DNA of 64,000 bases from Comamonas fluminis. GTDB lineage: Bacteria > Pseudomonadota > Gammaproteobacteria > Burkholderiales > Burkholderiaceae_C. Within the stretch, counting starts at the first letter, position 1. Every line of letters begins with the position of its first letter. The DNA is taken from the NCBI RefSeq assembly GCF_019186805.1, contig NZ_CP066783.1, positions 3,981,501-4,045,500 of the forward strand. Reading direction: 5' to 3'. The notes beneath the pieces were generated by a model. That model was not told the DNA's origin. It was given only the letters and a program-made list of their open reading frames with translations, and made no database searches. This document shows positions 54,123 through 62,859 of this stretch, piece after piece. Made by a program: the position numbers and the translations under genes.

Positions 54123-54839
54123 ATGAAAGCTTTTGGCCGTCTGTTGCTGCTGGTGCTCTGTGCCGGGCTGCTGCTGCAACTATTTTTTGTAGCACGCATC
54201 GCAGTCATGGTGTGGGCTAACCCTGAATCCACCACTTATCAGCGCTCCGAAGCCTGGCAGCTTGCGCATAGCGAAGACGGCCTGCGCTGGCGCCAGCAGT
54301 GGGTGGACTACGGACAGATCTCCAGCAACCTTCCGCGCGCAGTGATTGCCTCAGAGGACGCTGGCTTCATGGAACACCACGGTGTGCAGTGGGATGCCAT
54401 CCAGAAGGCTTACCAGCGCAACGCCAAGGCTGAAGCCAAAGCTGAGCAGAGCGACAACGGAAAGCCTGCCAAGGTCTATGGCGGCTCCACCATCACCCAG
54501 CAACTGGCCAAGAACCTGCTGCTTTCGGGCGAGCGCAATTTCCTGCGCAAGGGTCAGGAACTGGTACTGGCCCAGTTGCTGGAGCTGATGCTGGACAAGC
54601 GGCGCATTCTGGAAATCTATCTGAACAACGTGGAATGGGGCCAAGGCGTTTTTGGCGCCGAGGCTGCGGCCCAGCATTACTTTCGCAAAAGCGCCGCACA
54701 ACTCAATGCCAGCGAAGCCGCCCGGCTAGCCGCCATGCTGCCCGCCCCCAAGCGCTTTGAAAAAATGACCCAGTCGCGCTACCTGGCTGCACGCACACGC
54801 ACCATCACGCGCTATATCCCGATGATTACGCCCCCCTGA
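54123..54839 (+). CDS. mtgA: Monofunctional biosynthetic peptidoglycan transglycosylase MtgA
   Basis: The 238-residue protein has an N-terminal membrane helix (LLLLVLCAGLLLQLFFVARI) and a GT51 domain with catalytic Glu in ASEDAGFMEHHGVQW (about residue 77), GGSTITQQLAKNLLLSGER, KGQELVLAQLLELMLDKRRILEIYLNNVEWG and the AARLAAMLPAP signature. It polymerises lipid II glycan strands. It follows aroE by 15 bp, likely one transcript, as in many betaproteobacteria. Confidence 0.94.
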   Translation: MKAFGRLLLLVLCAGLLLQLFFVARIAVMVWANPESTTYQRSEAWQLAHSEDGLRWRQQWVDYGQISSNLPRAVIASEDAGFMEHHGVQWDAIQKAYQRNAKAEAKAEQSDNGKPAKVYGGSTITQQLAKNLLLSGERNFLRKGQELVLAQLLELMLDKRRILEIYLNNVEWGQGVFGAEAAAQHYFRKSAAQLNASEAARLAAMLPAPKRFEKMTQSRYLAARTRTITRYIPMITPP

Positions 54840-54943
54840 GGCATTTCAGGCGCCTTGCGTCTTTTCCCCAGGCCAGTCACCTTCGCCAAGCCAGCCATGA
54901 CCGGCTGGCCTAGGGTCTGCCTAGACATGGATAATCCACAGCC

Positions 54944-55492
54944 ATGCGTATTCTCGGAATCGACCCCGGCCTGCAGACCACGGGCTTTGGCGTCATCGAC
55001 ATGGACGGTCAACGGCTGTCCTATGTGGCCAGCGGCACCATCCGCACCAACAAGATGGAACTGGGCGACCTGCCAGGCCGCCTCAAAGTGCTGTTTGACG
55101 GCATCTCCGAAGTCGCAGCCCGCTACCAGCCCGAGGTGGCCTCGGTGGAAATCGTCTTCGTCAACGTCAACCCGCAATCCACCCTGCTGCTGGGCCAGGC
55201 CCGCGGCGCAGCGCTGACCGCACTGGTCAACGCCAATCTGAGCGTTTCGGAATACACCGCCCTGCAGATGAAAAAAGCCGTGGTTGGCCATGGCCGTGCG
55301 GCCAAGAGCCAGATTCAGGAAATGGTCAAGCGCCTGCTGCAGCTGCCCGGCCTGCCCGGCCCCGATGCCGCCGATGCACTGGGCCTGGCCATCACCCACG
55401 CCCATGCATCCGCCGCCATGAACCTGATGGCCAAATCCACCGAACTGCACCGCAAGCAACACGCCATGTACCGGGGCGGACGGGTGTATTGA
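54944..55492 (+). CDS. ruvC: Crossover junction endodeoxyribonuclease RuvC
   Basis: The 182-residue Holliday junction resolvase has the first catalytic Asp in [16 protein letters not shown] (residue 7), glutamate in ASVEIVFVN, and C-terminal acidic residues in [20 protein letters not shown] (54930-54935) lies 8 nt before the ATG and no ribosome site is visible, so the transcript may be leaderless. ruvA/ruvB are not next to it. Confidence 0.95.
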   Translation: MRILGIDPGLQTTGFGVIDMDGQRLSYVASGTIRTNKMELGDLPGRLKVLFDGISEVAARYQPEVASVEIVFVNVNPQSTLLLGQARGAALTALVNANLSVSEYTALQMKKAVVGHGRAAKSQIQEMVKRLLQLPGLPGPDAADALGLAITHAHASAAMNLMAKSTELHRKQHAMYRGGRVY

Positions 55493-55519
55493 GCTGCAAC
55501 CGCTTCAACGGCACCGATA

Positions 55520-55558
55520 TGTATGATGAATCAAGCATTCATTCATATGATGATTGAA
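55520..55558. promoter_or_regulatory. Putative DgoR operators at the regulator's own start
   Basis: TGTATGATGAATCAA (55520-55534) and CATATGATGATTGAA (55544-55558) are related repeats, and ATGAAT-CAAGC-ATTCAT (55526-55542) is a palindrome between them. The same TGTATGATGATTAAA recurs before dgoK (56306). Confidence 0.6.
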
Positions 55559-56275
55559 CCCAAAAACACCGCCATGCCCCCACCCAGCACCAGCAGCAAC
55601 AAGGTTCACAACCAGACCGTTGACGCCATTGGCCAACTGATTGTTGCCCCACCCTTCGGCCCCAACAGCACCCTGCCCAACGAGGAAGAACTCTGCGCCC
55701 GCTTCGCCGTCAGCCGCACCGCCATCCGCGAAGCCATCAAGGTACTGGGCGCCAAGGGTCTGCTTGAAGCTCGCCCCAGAGCCGGCACCAAAGTTCGCCC
55801 CTTTGAGCAGTGGAGCCTGTTTGACCCCGATGTGCTGCGCTGGATCAACCAGAACAACCTGGGGCAGAGCCTTATCCCCCACCTCACCACCATGCGCGAG
55901 ATCGTGGAACCCGCTGCCGCAGCCATTGCCGCCAGAATCCACACCCCCGAGCAGCTCAAGCAAATTGCACAAGCCTTTGCACACATGGAGCAAGCCACCA
56001 ACCTGCAGCAATGGGTGGAAGCAGACCTGCAATTTCACGAAAGCATCCTCAACGCCACCGGCAACCCGCTGATTGCCTCCCTAGGTGGAATGATCGCTTC
56101 CGCACTGGAAACACTACTGGCCATCAATGCCCAGCAAGCGCGCAAATTCAACGAAGCCCTGCCGCAACACCGCAAGGTGTTTGAAGCCATTCAAGCTGGA
56201 AACAGCGACGACGCCCAGCTATGGATGCGCGCCCTTCTTGCCGACACTCGCGCCCTGCTTCCCCACAAAACCTAG
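55523..56275 (+). CDS. dgoR: GntR/FadR-subfamily regulator, DgoR-like
   Basis: The protein of up to 250 residues has an N-terminal winged helix (LPNEEELCARFAVSRTAIREAIKVLGAKGLLEARPRAGTKVRP, about residues 50-92) and a C-terminal FCD ligand-binding domain with EIVEPAAAAIAAR, DLQFHESILNATGNP and EHR-like QHRKVFEAIQAG. The join WSLFDPDVLRWI matches DgoR (WNYLDTDVLQWV in E. coli). It heads the dgo operon and should repress it until galactonate or a derivative binds. Start is uncertain: ATGs at 55523, 55547, 55550 and 55574 are in frame and the operator covers the first three. Confidence 0.85.
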   Translation: MMNQAFIHMMIEPKNTAMPPPSTSSNKVHNQTVDAIGQLIVAPPFGPNSTLPNEEELCARFAVSRTAIREAIKVLGAKGLLEARPRAGTKVRPFEQWSLFDPDVLRWINQNNLGQSLIPHLTTMREIVEPAAAAIAARIHTPEQLKQIAQAFAHMEQATNLQQWVEADLQFHESILNATGNPLIASLGGMIASALETLLAINAQQARKFNEALPQHRKVFEAIQAGNSDDAQLWMRALLADTRALLPHKT

Positions 56276-56305
56276 AGTTAACCCCTAGTTTCAAGCAAGC
56301 CAATT

Positions 56306-56332
56306 TGTATGATGATTAAAGAAAGCGCTTTC
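56306..56332. promoter_or_regulatory. DgoR-like site and GAAAGCGCTTTC palindrome before dgoK
   Basis: TGTATGATGATTAAA (56306-56320) repeats the motif at dgoR. Directly after it GAAAGCGCTTTC (56321-56332) is a perfect 12-bp palindrome of the kind bound by LacI-family regulators. TAAGAA (56355-56360) could be the -10 element of dgoK. Confidence 0.55.
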
Positions 56333-56375
56333 CTATGGAAGCGCTTATTCACTTTAAGAATCTCTGGCTTGCTTT

Positions 56376-57398
56376 ATGACTTCGCCTCTTGCTTCGGATG
56401 CACACCTGATTGGCCTCGACTGGGGCACCACATCCCTGCGCGCTTTTCTATTTGATGCAGCAGGCCGGGTTGTAGATCAGCGCCAGTCCCCCCACGGCAT
56501 CACTCACCTGCCCTCAGAAGGCCCCGCAGGTTTTGCCCAGGCACTGGCGGATATTGCCCAGGACTGGCTGATTGCGAACCCGCAGGCCCCGCTGATCGCT
56601 TGCGGCATGGTTGGCAGCGCTCAGGGCTGGAAAGAGGCCCCCTATGTGCAGGTGCCCGCAGAGCCCACACAGCTCACCCAGCTGATGGCCCGCATTCATG
56701 TGGATGAAAACGCCAGCCATATGAGCGAGTCTCAGCAGGCTGCACTGCGTGGCAGAACCCTGCATATCCTGCCCGGTTTGATTGAGCGCGGCGAGTTTCC
56801 CGCTCTGCCCAATGTGATGCGCGGCGAAGAAACGCAGATTTTTGGTGCGCTGCTGGACAACACCCCGCCAGATCAGTTGCTGGTGCTGCTGCCCGGCACC
56901 CACAGCAAGTGGGTACAGGTGCAGCACCAGAAAATCACCCATTTCGACACCTTCATGACCGGCGAAGTGTTTGCCGCATTGCGCTCCAGCACCATCCTCG
57001 GGCGAACCATGGAGCCTGCTGCAGACTTTCAGGCTGCGGCCTTTGCCCAAGGCCTGCAAGTCGCACGCTCGCCCAGCGGCAAACGCGGCGTTCTGAGCAC
57101 CATTTTCAGCACTCGCACTCTGGGGCTTGAAAAGCAGTTGCAGCCCACCGAGCAGGCCGATTATTTGTCTGGCCTGCTGATCGGGCACGAGGTGGAGGCC
57201 GCGCAGCAGATACAGCGCCAGTCAGACATGGCGCACGCCCCCATCTGGCTGATTGGCGAGCCCCATCTGTGCAAACGCTACACCCTGGCCCTTGAGGCCT
57301 TTGGTGTCACGAACTACCGCATTCTTGAACAGGCCACACAGCAAGGCCTGTGGCATCTGGCAATCGCCCAGCGCTTGATCCAGCACCCCGCCCATTGA
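56376..57398 (+). CDS. dgoK: 2-dehydro-3-deoxygalactonokinase DgoK
   Basis: The 340-residue kinase phosphorylates 2-keto-3-deoxygalactonate at C6. It begins LIGLDWGTTSLRAFLFD (phosphate-loop of the DgoK fold) and has ACGMVGSAQGWKEAPYV, ILPGL, MRGEETQIFGAL, LLPGTHSKWVQV and TFMTGEVFAALR, all typical of DgoK. It precedes dgoA by 23 bp. An operator pair lies upstream. Confidence 0.95.
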   Translation: MTSPLASDAHLIGLDWGTTSLRAFLFDAAGRVVDQRQSPHGITHLPSEGPAGFAQALADIAQDWLIANPQAPLIACGMVGSAQGWKEAPYVQVPAEPTQLTQLMARIHVDENASHMSESQQAALRGRTLHILPGLIERGEFPALPNVMRGEETQIFGALLDNTPPDQLLVLLPGTHSKWVQVQHQKITHFDTFMTGEVFAALRSSTILGRTMEPAADFQAAAFAQGLQVARSPSGKRGVLSTIFSTRTLGLEKQLQPTEQADYLSGLLIGHEVEAAQQIQRQSDMAHAPIWLIGEPHLCKRYTLALEAFGVTNYRILEQATQQGLWHLAIAQRLIQHPAH

Positions 57399-57421
57399 AC
57401 CGACTTCCAAGGACTACCCTC

Positions 57422-58057
57422 ATGACCGAAAGCCAAGCCTCCAACCGCCTCAAGGGCATGATTGCCATCCTGCGCGGCCTGGGTCCGCAGGAATGCCTCG
57501 GCGTCACACAGGCTCTGTATGACGAGGGGTTTCGCCTGATCGAGATTCCGCTGAACTCGCCCGAGCCTCTCAAGAGCATTGAGATGGTGCGCAAGAGCCT
57601 GCCTGCCGACTGCCTGATTGGTGCGGGCACCGTGCTGACGCCCAAGGCGGCAGAGCAAGTCAAGGCCGCCGGCGGCGAGCTGATTGTGATGCCCCATGGC
57701 GACACCGCAGTGATCCGCCGCGCCAAAGAATTGGGCATGCTCTGCGCCCCCGGCGTAGCCACACCAACCGAGGCGTTCGCGGCGCTGGATGCCGGAGCTG
57801 ACGCACTCAAGCTGTTCCCCGCCGAGCAACTGGGCCCCAAGGTACTCAAAGCATGGCGTGCCGTGCTGCCGCGAGAGTTGGGCCTGCTGCCTGTGGGCGG
57901 CATCACTCCAGACAATATGGACATATTCCTCCAGGCAGGAGCCAGTGGTTTCGGTCTGGGGTCTGCACTGTACAAGCCCGGCCAGAGCGCCGACGACACC
58001 CGCGTCAATGCACGCAAGTTCCAGCAGGCCTGGAAGCAATTGACACAAGCCCTCTGA
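57422..58057 (+). CDS. dgoA: 2-dehydro-3-deoxy-6-phosphogalactonate aldolase DgoA
   Basis: The 211-residue class I aldolase cleaves KDPGal to pyruvate and glyceraldehyde-3-phosphate. It has AILRGLGPQE, the catalytic Glu in RLIEIPLNSP, GAGTVLTP, and the Schiff-base Lys in GADALKLFPAEQLGPKVLKA (about residue 128), with LLPVGGI near the end. Start ATG 57422, with CAAGGA upstream. Confidence 0.95.
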   Translation: MTESQASNRLKGMIAILRGLGPQECLGVTQALYDEGFRLIEIPLNSPEPLKSIEMVRKSLPADCLIGAGTVLTPKAAEQVKAAGGELIVMPHGDTAVIRRAKELGMLCAPGVATPTEAFAALDAGADALKLFPAEQLGPKVLKAWRAVLPRELGLLPVGGITPDNMDIFLQAGASGFGLGSALYKPGQSADDTRVNARKFQQAWKQLTQAL

Positions 58058-58170
58058 TTTTTTAGAGCGCCCCCATCCACCCCGTCTTGCTGCACGTTTG
58101 CGTGCAGTAAGGCCCCGCCGTTGCCTGAAAAACGCACAGCCGCTGTTTGCCTTACCAAGGAGCCACCAAT

Positions 58171-59319
58171 ATGAAAATCACCAAGCTCTCTACCTTTATC
58201 GTTCCACCACGCTGGTGCTTTCTGAAAATCGAGACAGACGAAGGCATCGTCGGCTGGGGCGAGCCCGTGGTGGAAGGCCGTGCGCACACCGTCGCTGCGG
58301 CGGTGGATGAGCTGTCTGACTATCTGATTGGTCAGGACCCTCGCAATGTGCAGGACCTGTGGAGCGTGATGTACCGCGCAGGCTTCTACCGCGGCGGCCC
58401 CATCATGATGAGCGCCATTGCTGGTGTCGATCAGGCGCTGTGGGATATCAAGGGCAAGGCTCTGGGCGTGCCCGTTTATGAACTGCTTGGCGGCCCGGTG
58501 CGCAACAAGATTCGCGTCTATTCCTGGATTGGTGGCGACCGCCCTGCCGATACCGCCGCCCAGGCCAAGGCTGCCGTGGCACGCGGCTTCTCTGCCGTGA
58601 AGATGAATGGCACGGAAGAGATGCAGTACATCGACACCCATGCCAAGGTCGCGCAGGCTGTCAGCAATGTAGCCACCATCCGAGAAGCGGTTGGCAACGA
58701 TATCGGCATTGGCGTGGACTTCCATGGCCGCGTGCACAAGCCCATGGCCAAGGTGCTGATGCGCGAGCTGCGCGACATGAACCTGATGTTCATCGAAGAG
58801 CCTGTCCTCAGCGAATACCTGGAAGTCATCCCTGAACTGGCCGCCATTGGCGCAGCCCCCATTGCGCTGGGTGAACGCCTTTATTCGCGCTGGGACTTCA
58901 AGCGCGTGTTCGAGCAAGGCGGTGTGGACATCATCCAGCCCGACCCATCGCACGCGGGCGGCATCACGGAAACCATCAAGATCGCCGCCATGGCGGAAGC
59001 CCACGATGTGGCGCTGGCCCTGCACTGCCCGCTGGGCCCGATTGCGCTGGCCGCCAACCTGCAAATTGATGCCGTTGCCCACAACGCCTTCATTCAGGAG
59101 CAGAGCCTGGGCATTCATTACAACCAGGCCAATGACCTGCTGGACTATGTGCAGAACCGCGAAGCCTTCACCTATCACGAAGGCTTTGTCTCCATGCCCA
59201 AGGGCCCAGGACTGGGCATTGAAGTCAACGAGGCCTATGTGATGGAGCGCGCCAAGGAAGGCCACCGCTGGCGCAACCCCGTGTGGCGCCACGAAGACGG
59301 CAGCGTGGCCGAGTGGTAA
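58171..59319 (+). CDS. dgoD: D-galactonate dehydratase DgoD
   Basis: The 382-residue enolase-superfamily enzyme turns D-galactonate into 2-keto-3-deoxygalactonate. The length equals E. coli DgoD. Metal ligands are seen in [13 protein letters not shown] (Asp plus catalytic His), [10 protein letters not shown] and [10 protein letters not shown], and the second catalytic His in [21 protein letters not shown] good AAGGAG ribosome site precedes ATG 58171. Confidence 0.96.
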   Translation: MKITKLSTFIVPPRWCFLKIETDEGIVGWGEPVVEGRAHTVAAAVDELSDYLIGQDPRNVQDLWSVMYRAGFYRGGPIMMSAIAGVDQALWDIKGKALGVPVYELLGGPVRNKIRVYSWIGGDRPADTAAQAKAAVARGFSAVKMNGTEEMQYIDTHAKVAQAVSNVATIREAVGNDIGIGVDFHGRVHKPMAKVLMRELRDMNLMFIEEPVLSEYLEVIPELAAIGAAPIALGERLYSRWDFKRVFEQGGVDIIQPDPSHAGGITETIKIAAMAEAHDVALALHCPLGPIALAANLQIDAVAHNAFIQEQSLGIHYNQANDLLDYVQNREAFTYHEGFVSMPKGPGLGIEVNEAYVMERAKEGHRWRNPVWRHEDGSVAEW

Positions 59320-59369
59320 GACGGCCACCTCTCCAATAGCGCAACAACAAACTGACGGAGACAAATCTC

Positions 59370-60683
59370 ATGACCACCGCCGCACCCACAAGGCCTGCGG
59401 GCCAGCCGCGAGCCACACGCTCTCGCTACCTCATCATGGTGATGCTGTTCATCACCGTGGTCATCAACTACCTGGACCGCAGCAACCTCTCGATTGCACT
59501 GCCCGCACTCAGAGACGAGTTTCAGCTCAGCACCGTGCAGGAAGGCCTGATTCTCTCGGCCTTCGGCTGGACATATGCAGCCATGCAGATTCCCGGCGGC
59601 TGGCTGGTGGACCGCGTGGCTCCGCGCCTGCTGTATGCACTGGCGCTGATCTTCTGGTCTGCCGCCACCTTGCTCATGGGCTTTGGCACCAGCTTTGCCG
59701 TGCTGGTCGGGCTGCGCCTGCTGGTGGGTGCTGTAGAAGCACCGGCCTACCCCATCAACAACCGCGTGGTCACCGCCTGGTTCCCCGAGCGTGAACGCGC
59801 TACGGCCATTGGCTTCTACACCTCCGGCCAGTTTGTGGGTCTGGCGTTTCTTACACCTGTCCTTGCCTGGCTGCAACACAGCTTTGGCTGGCACATGGTG
59901 TTCGTGGTGACAGGCGCAGCAGGCATCATCTGGGGCGTGATCTGGTACCTGGTGTATCGCGAGCCGCGCGACTTCAAGGGCGCCAACGCCGCCGAGATTG
60001 CGCTTATCCAGGAAGGTGGCGGTCTGGTGGATCTGGGCGACCGCAAGCTCACACCCAAGCAGCCTTTTAACTGGGCTGATTTTGGACTGGTGCTGTCCAA
60101 GCGCAAGCTCTGGGGCGTCTATCTCGGCCAGTTCTGCCTGACTTCCACTCTGTGGTTCTTCCTGACCTGGTTCCCTACCTATCTGGTGAAGTACCGTGGC
60201 ATGGATTACATCAAATCCGGCTTTCTGGCCTCGCTGCCCTTCCTCGCTGCTTTCATCGGCGTGCTGTGCTCCGGCTTCCTGTCAGACTGGATGATTCGCC
60301 GCGGTGCCAGCGTGGGAGCTGCCCGCAAGACGCCCATCATCACCGGCCTGCTGATCTCGACTGCCATGATTGGCGCCAACTACGCCGACTCCACCAACTG
60401 GGTGATCTTCTTCCTGGCCTTGGCCTTCTTTGGCAACGGTCTGGCATCCATTACCTGGTCTCTGGTGTCTGCGCTGGCCCCCACCCGGCTTCTGGGCCTG
60501 ACAGGTGGCGTTTTCAACCTGATCGGCAATCTGTCGGCCATCGTGACACCGCTGATCATCGGCTTCCTGGTTCAGGGCGGCAGTTTTGCACCGGCCATCG
60601 CCTACGTCGCAGCACTGGCCTTGCTGGGCGCGCTGTCGTACATCCTGCTGGTTGGCAAGGTAGAACGAGTAACGGAAGACTAA
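59370..60683 (+). CDS. dgoT: D-galactonate transporter DgoT (MFS, anion:cation symporter family)
   Basis: The 437-residue protein has twelve membrane segments. It starts with NYLDRSNLSIALPALRDEF in the first segment and loop, DRVAPRLLYA, and RLLVGAVEAPAYPINNRVVTAWFPERERATAIG typical of the galactonate/glucarate ACS group. It imports galactonate with protons. It closes the dgo operon, 50 bp after dgoD, and is followed by a strong terminator. Confidence 0.92.
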   Translation: MTTAAPTRPAGQPRATRSRYLIMVMLFITVVINYLDRSNLSIALPALRDEFQLSTVQEGLILSAFGWTYAAMQIPGGWLVDRVAPRLLYALALIFWSAATLLMGFGTSFAVLVGLRLLVGAVEAPAYPINNRVVTAWFPERERATAIGFYTSGQFVGLAFLTPVLAWLQHSFGWHMVFVVTGAAGIIWGVIWYLVYREPRDFKGANAAEIALIQEGGGLVDLGDRKLTPKQPFNWADFGLVLSKRKLWGVYLGQFCLTSTLWFFLTWFPTYLVKYRGMDYIKSGFLASLPFLAAFIGVLCSGFLSDWMIRRGASVGAARKTPIITGLLISTAMIGANYADSTNWVIFFLALAFFGNGLASITWSLVSALAPTRLLGLTGGVFNLIGNLSAIVTPLIIGFLVQGGSFAPAIAYVAALALLGALSYILLVGKVERVTED

Positions 60684-60700
60684 AGCCCCCTCGCTCCACG

Positions 60701-60736
60701 AAAAAAGCCCTTGCTATTACGCAAGGGCTTTTTTCT
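60701..60736. terminator. Rho-independent terminator after dgoT
   Basis: AAAAAAGCCCTTGC (60701-60714) pairs perfectly with GCAAGGGCTTTTTT (60721-60734). Confidence 0.93.
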
Positions 60737-60826
60737 TCATCAGCGCTTCAGAGCCAGCAAAGCGATGCCGCTAATACCTTCAGAAGCAGGACTTGCAAGC
60801 GTCGTGTCTGCTACTCTGCACTGGCA

Positions 60827-61285
60827 TCAATACCCGCCACCCAGCACCAGAGAAGTAATCACACCCGTAGCGATAGCCACCAGAAGGTAGTCATTGCCAT
60901 TCTGGATCCAGTGATAGCCCCGTGGAGGCGCTGACAGACGGTGGCCGCGCCAGTCGTTGACCACATAGTTGTACCCACGGTACTGCTGCGGCACGCGCGA
61001 GCCGCGAACCCAGTTATGGTCAGGGCCGGCACCGCGACGACCATCCTGGCGGTCATAGCGTGAGTCCTGCTGACGATCATTCCGGTCATTGCGATGGTTG
61101 TTGCGGTCATTCCGGTCATTGCGATGATCGTTGCGACCGCGATCGTCATGACGGCCTCCTTGGCGCGCATCATTCTGGCCATGGCCCGGAGGCGGTCCAG
61201 GTTGAGCGTAGGCAGCCAGGCTGCCCAGCCCCATACAGGCTGCAATGGATGCGGAAAGAATGCGGGTGCTCCAGCGAGATGTCAT
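60827..61285 (-). CDS. RcnB-like periplasmic protein
   Basis: The 152-residue protein has a signal peptide (about 1-27, ending AAYAQ) and a low-complexity Arg/Asn/Asp/His-rich middle (about 40-85). The conserved RcnB-like end has RGSRVPQQYRGYNYVVNDWRGHRLSAPPRGYHWIQNGNDYLLVAIATGVI. RcnB relatives take part in nickel/cobalt homeostasis in E. coli; here the His-rich segment could bind metal, but no efflux gene is nearby. TCAGGAGGAAAT supplies a ribosome site. Confidence 0.85.
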   Translation of the reverse strand: MTSRWSTRILSASIAACMGLGSLAAYAQPGPPPGHGQNDARQGGRHDDRGRNDHRNDRNDRNNHRNDRNDRQQDSRYDRQDGRRGAGPDHNWVRGSRVPQQYRGYNYVVNDWRGHRLSAPPRGYHWIQNGNDYLLVAIATGVITSLVLGGGY

Positions 61286-61488
61286 GGGATTTCCTCCTGA
61301 TCAGTCCGGCAGGTAAAACACCTGCCTTGAACTGCATGATTACCGATCTGAAGCCCCGGGCAATGCAGGACAGCGCTGCTTTACCTTTGTTTTTCCCTCG
61401 CTTTACAAAGCAGATACATGCTTACAAAGCAACATCATTTTCATAGCAATCACCGCTTATTCTGCAAGCGCAAAAGCCAGTTTTATGG
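61286..61488. other. Gap upstream of the RcnB-like gene
   Basis: I see no gene, strong hairpin or recognisable operator in these 203 bp. The part from 61380 is AT-rich and may hold the RcnB-like gene's promoter. Confidence 0.4.
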
Positions 61489-61665
61489 CTAAATAATGCG
61501 ACCCACGAACATGACCGCAAAAAAGGCCAGGGCTGCAATCACCGTCCACTTGAACAGCAAAAAGCCAAAGCGCTTGTACTGCACCTTTCCGGTTCCCAGA
61601 TAGAAGGCAAAGCTCAAGGCCGATGCCAGTATCAGCAGAGTGGCCAGCCAGCGAAAAATCAGCAT
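61489..61665 (-). CDS. Small two-helix membrane protein
   Basis: The 58-residue protein begins MLIFRWLATLLILASALSFAFYLGTGKVQYKRFGFLLFKWTVIAAL, with two membrane helices joined by a short basic loop. The layout is typical of small proteins encoded after lpxC in betaproteobacteria; function is unknown. ATG 61665 is preceded by GGGATCAGGA and lies 13 bp after the lpxC stop. Confidence 0.75.
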   Translation of the reverse strand: MLIFRWLATLLILASALSFAFYLGTGKVQYKRFGFLLFKWTVIAALAFFAVMFVGRII

Positions 61666-61678
61666 TTTCCTGATCCCG

Positions 61679-62602
61679 TTACCAGGCCTGCGCGGGCCGC
61701 ACAAAGCCCTGAGGCGCCTGGCGCTCGCTTTCAAAAGTCACTTCTTCCCAGGTCTCGGGCTGCTCCAGCATGGCGCGCAGCAGCTTGTTGTTCAGACCAT
61801 GGCCAGAGCGGAAAGCACTGTAGGCGCCCAGAATGGGCTTGCCAATCAGGTACAGGTCGCCAATGGCGTCCAGAATCTTGTGCTTGGCGAACTCGTCGTC
61901 GTAACGCAGCCCGTCACTATTCAAGACTTTGTAGTCGTCCATGACGATGGCGTTATCCAGACCACCGCCCAGCGCCAGACCGTTGTTGCGCAGCATTTCC
62001 ACATCCTTGGTAAAGCCAAAGGTGCGGGCACGGGCAATATCGCGGGTGTAGTTATCCAGACCCATGTCGAACTCCACGCACTGCCCTGTGGAGTCCACAG
62101 CCGGGTGGGCAAAGTCGATCTCAAAGCGCAGCTTGAAGCCGTGATAGGGGTCAAAGCGAGCCCACTTGAGGTTCTGGCCTTCGCCTTCACGCACCTCGAT
62201 CGGGCTCTTGATGCGGATAAAGCGCTTGGGGGCCTTCTGCAGCTCAACACCCGCGCTCTGAAGCAGGAACACGAACGAAGAAGATGAGCCATCCAGAATC
62301 GGCACTTCCTCTGCGGTAATGTCCACATAGAGGTTGTCGATGCCCAAGCCTGCGATGGCGGACATCAGATGCTCAACCGTATGTACCTTGGCACCACCAG
62401 TGCCGATGGTCGAAGCCATGCGCGTATCGGTCACGGCTTCGGCGGAAATAGGAATATCCACAGGCTCAGGCAAATCCACCCGACGAAACACGATGCCGGT
62501 ATCAGGCTGGGCAGGGCGCAGTGTCAACTCGACACGCTGGCCGCTGTGCAGACCCACGCCTACGGCACGGGAAATGGTCTTGATGGTGCGTTGCTGGAGC
62601 AT
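61679..62602 (-). CDS. lpxC: UDP-3-O-acyl-N-acetylglucosamine deacetylase LpxC
   Basis: The 307-residue zinc enzyme commits to lipid A synthesis. It begins [31 protein letters not shown], with zinc ligands in [18 protein letters not shown] and [22 protein letters not shown], and the catalytic His near [14 protein letters not shown]. It follows ftsZ, the usual end of the division/cell-wall cluster. TAAAAT (62614-62609) is 6 nt before the start. Confidence 0.96.
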   Translation of the reverse strand: MLQQRTIKTISRAVGVGLHSGQRVELTLRPAQPDTGIVFRRVDLPEPVDIPISAEAVTDTRMASTIGTGGAKVHTVEHLMSAIAGLGIDNLYVDITAEEVPILDGSSSSFVFLLQSAGVELQKAPKRFIRIKSPIEVREGEGQNLKWARFDPYHGFKLRFEIDFAHPAVDSTGQCVEFDMGLDNYTRDIARARTFGFTKDVEMLRNNGLALGGGLDNAIVMDDYKVLNSDGLRYDDEFAKHKILDAIGDLYLIGKPILGAYSAFRSGHGLNNKLLRAMLEQPETWEEVTFESERQAPQGFVRPAQAW

Positions 62603-62619
62603 GTCTCTATTTTAAATGG

Positions 62620-62657
62620 GACAACCCCGAGAAGGCATACACCGACTCAGGGTTGTC
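62620..62657 (-). promoter_or_regulatory. Hairpin upstream of lpxC
   Basis: GACAACCC (62620-62627) and GGGTTGTC (62650-62657) form a perfect stem, with a possible inner CGAG/CTC(A) pairing. It lies 18 nt before the lpxC start, without a T tract, so it may be a leader structure or an operator. Confidence 0.45.
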
Positions 62658-62737
62658 TTAATCACTGCGATACAGCGAACTGATGAAGGCCTCAGTGCTT
62701 AACGCGCCAGAGGGCTTTGCGGCTGACTCTCAAATAC

Positions 62738-62852
62738 TGGCGCTGCCAAATATCAGAGATGCCGAGCAAGAGCCGCCTCGCGGCGAAGGCATCGTCCCCC
62801 TCCGGCGCAAAGCGCCAGAGAGGGGGAAGCGGCAAAGCCGCTCAGGGGGTGG
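62738..62852 (-). repeat. Stop-codon-anchored GC-rich repeat, copy after ftsZ
   Basis: On the minus strand it begins about 9 nt after the ftsZ stop with ACCCCCTGAGCGGC and ends with GGCAGCGCCAGTA. Same hairpin order as the other four copies. It lies between ftsZ and lpxC. Confidence 0.85.
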
Positions 62853-62859
62853 CCGACAA

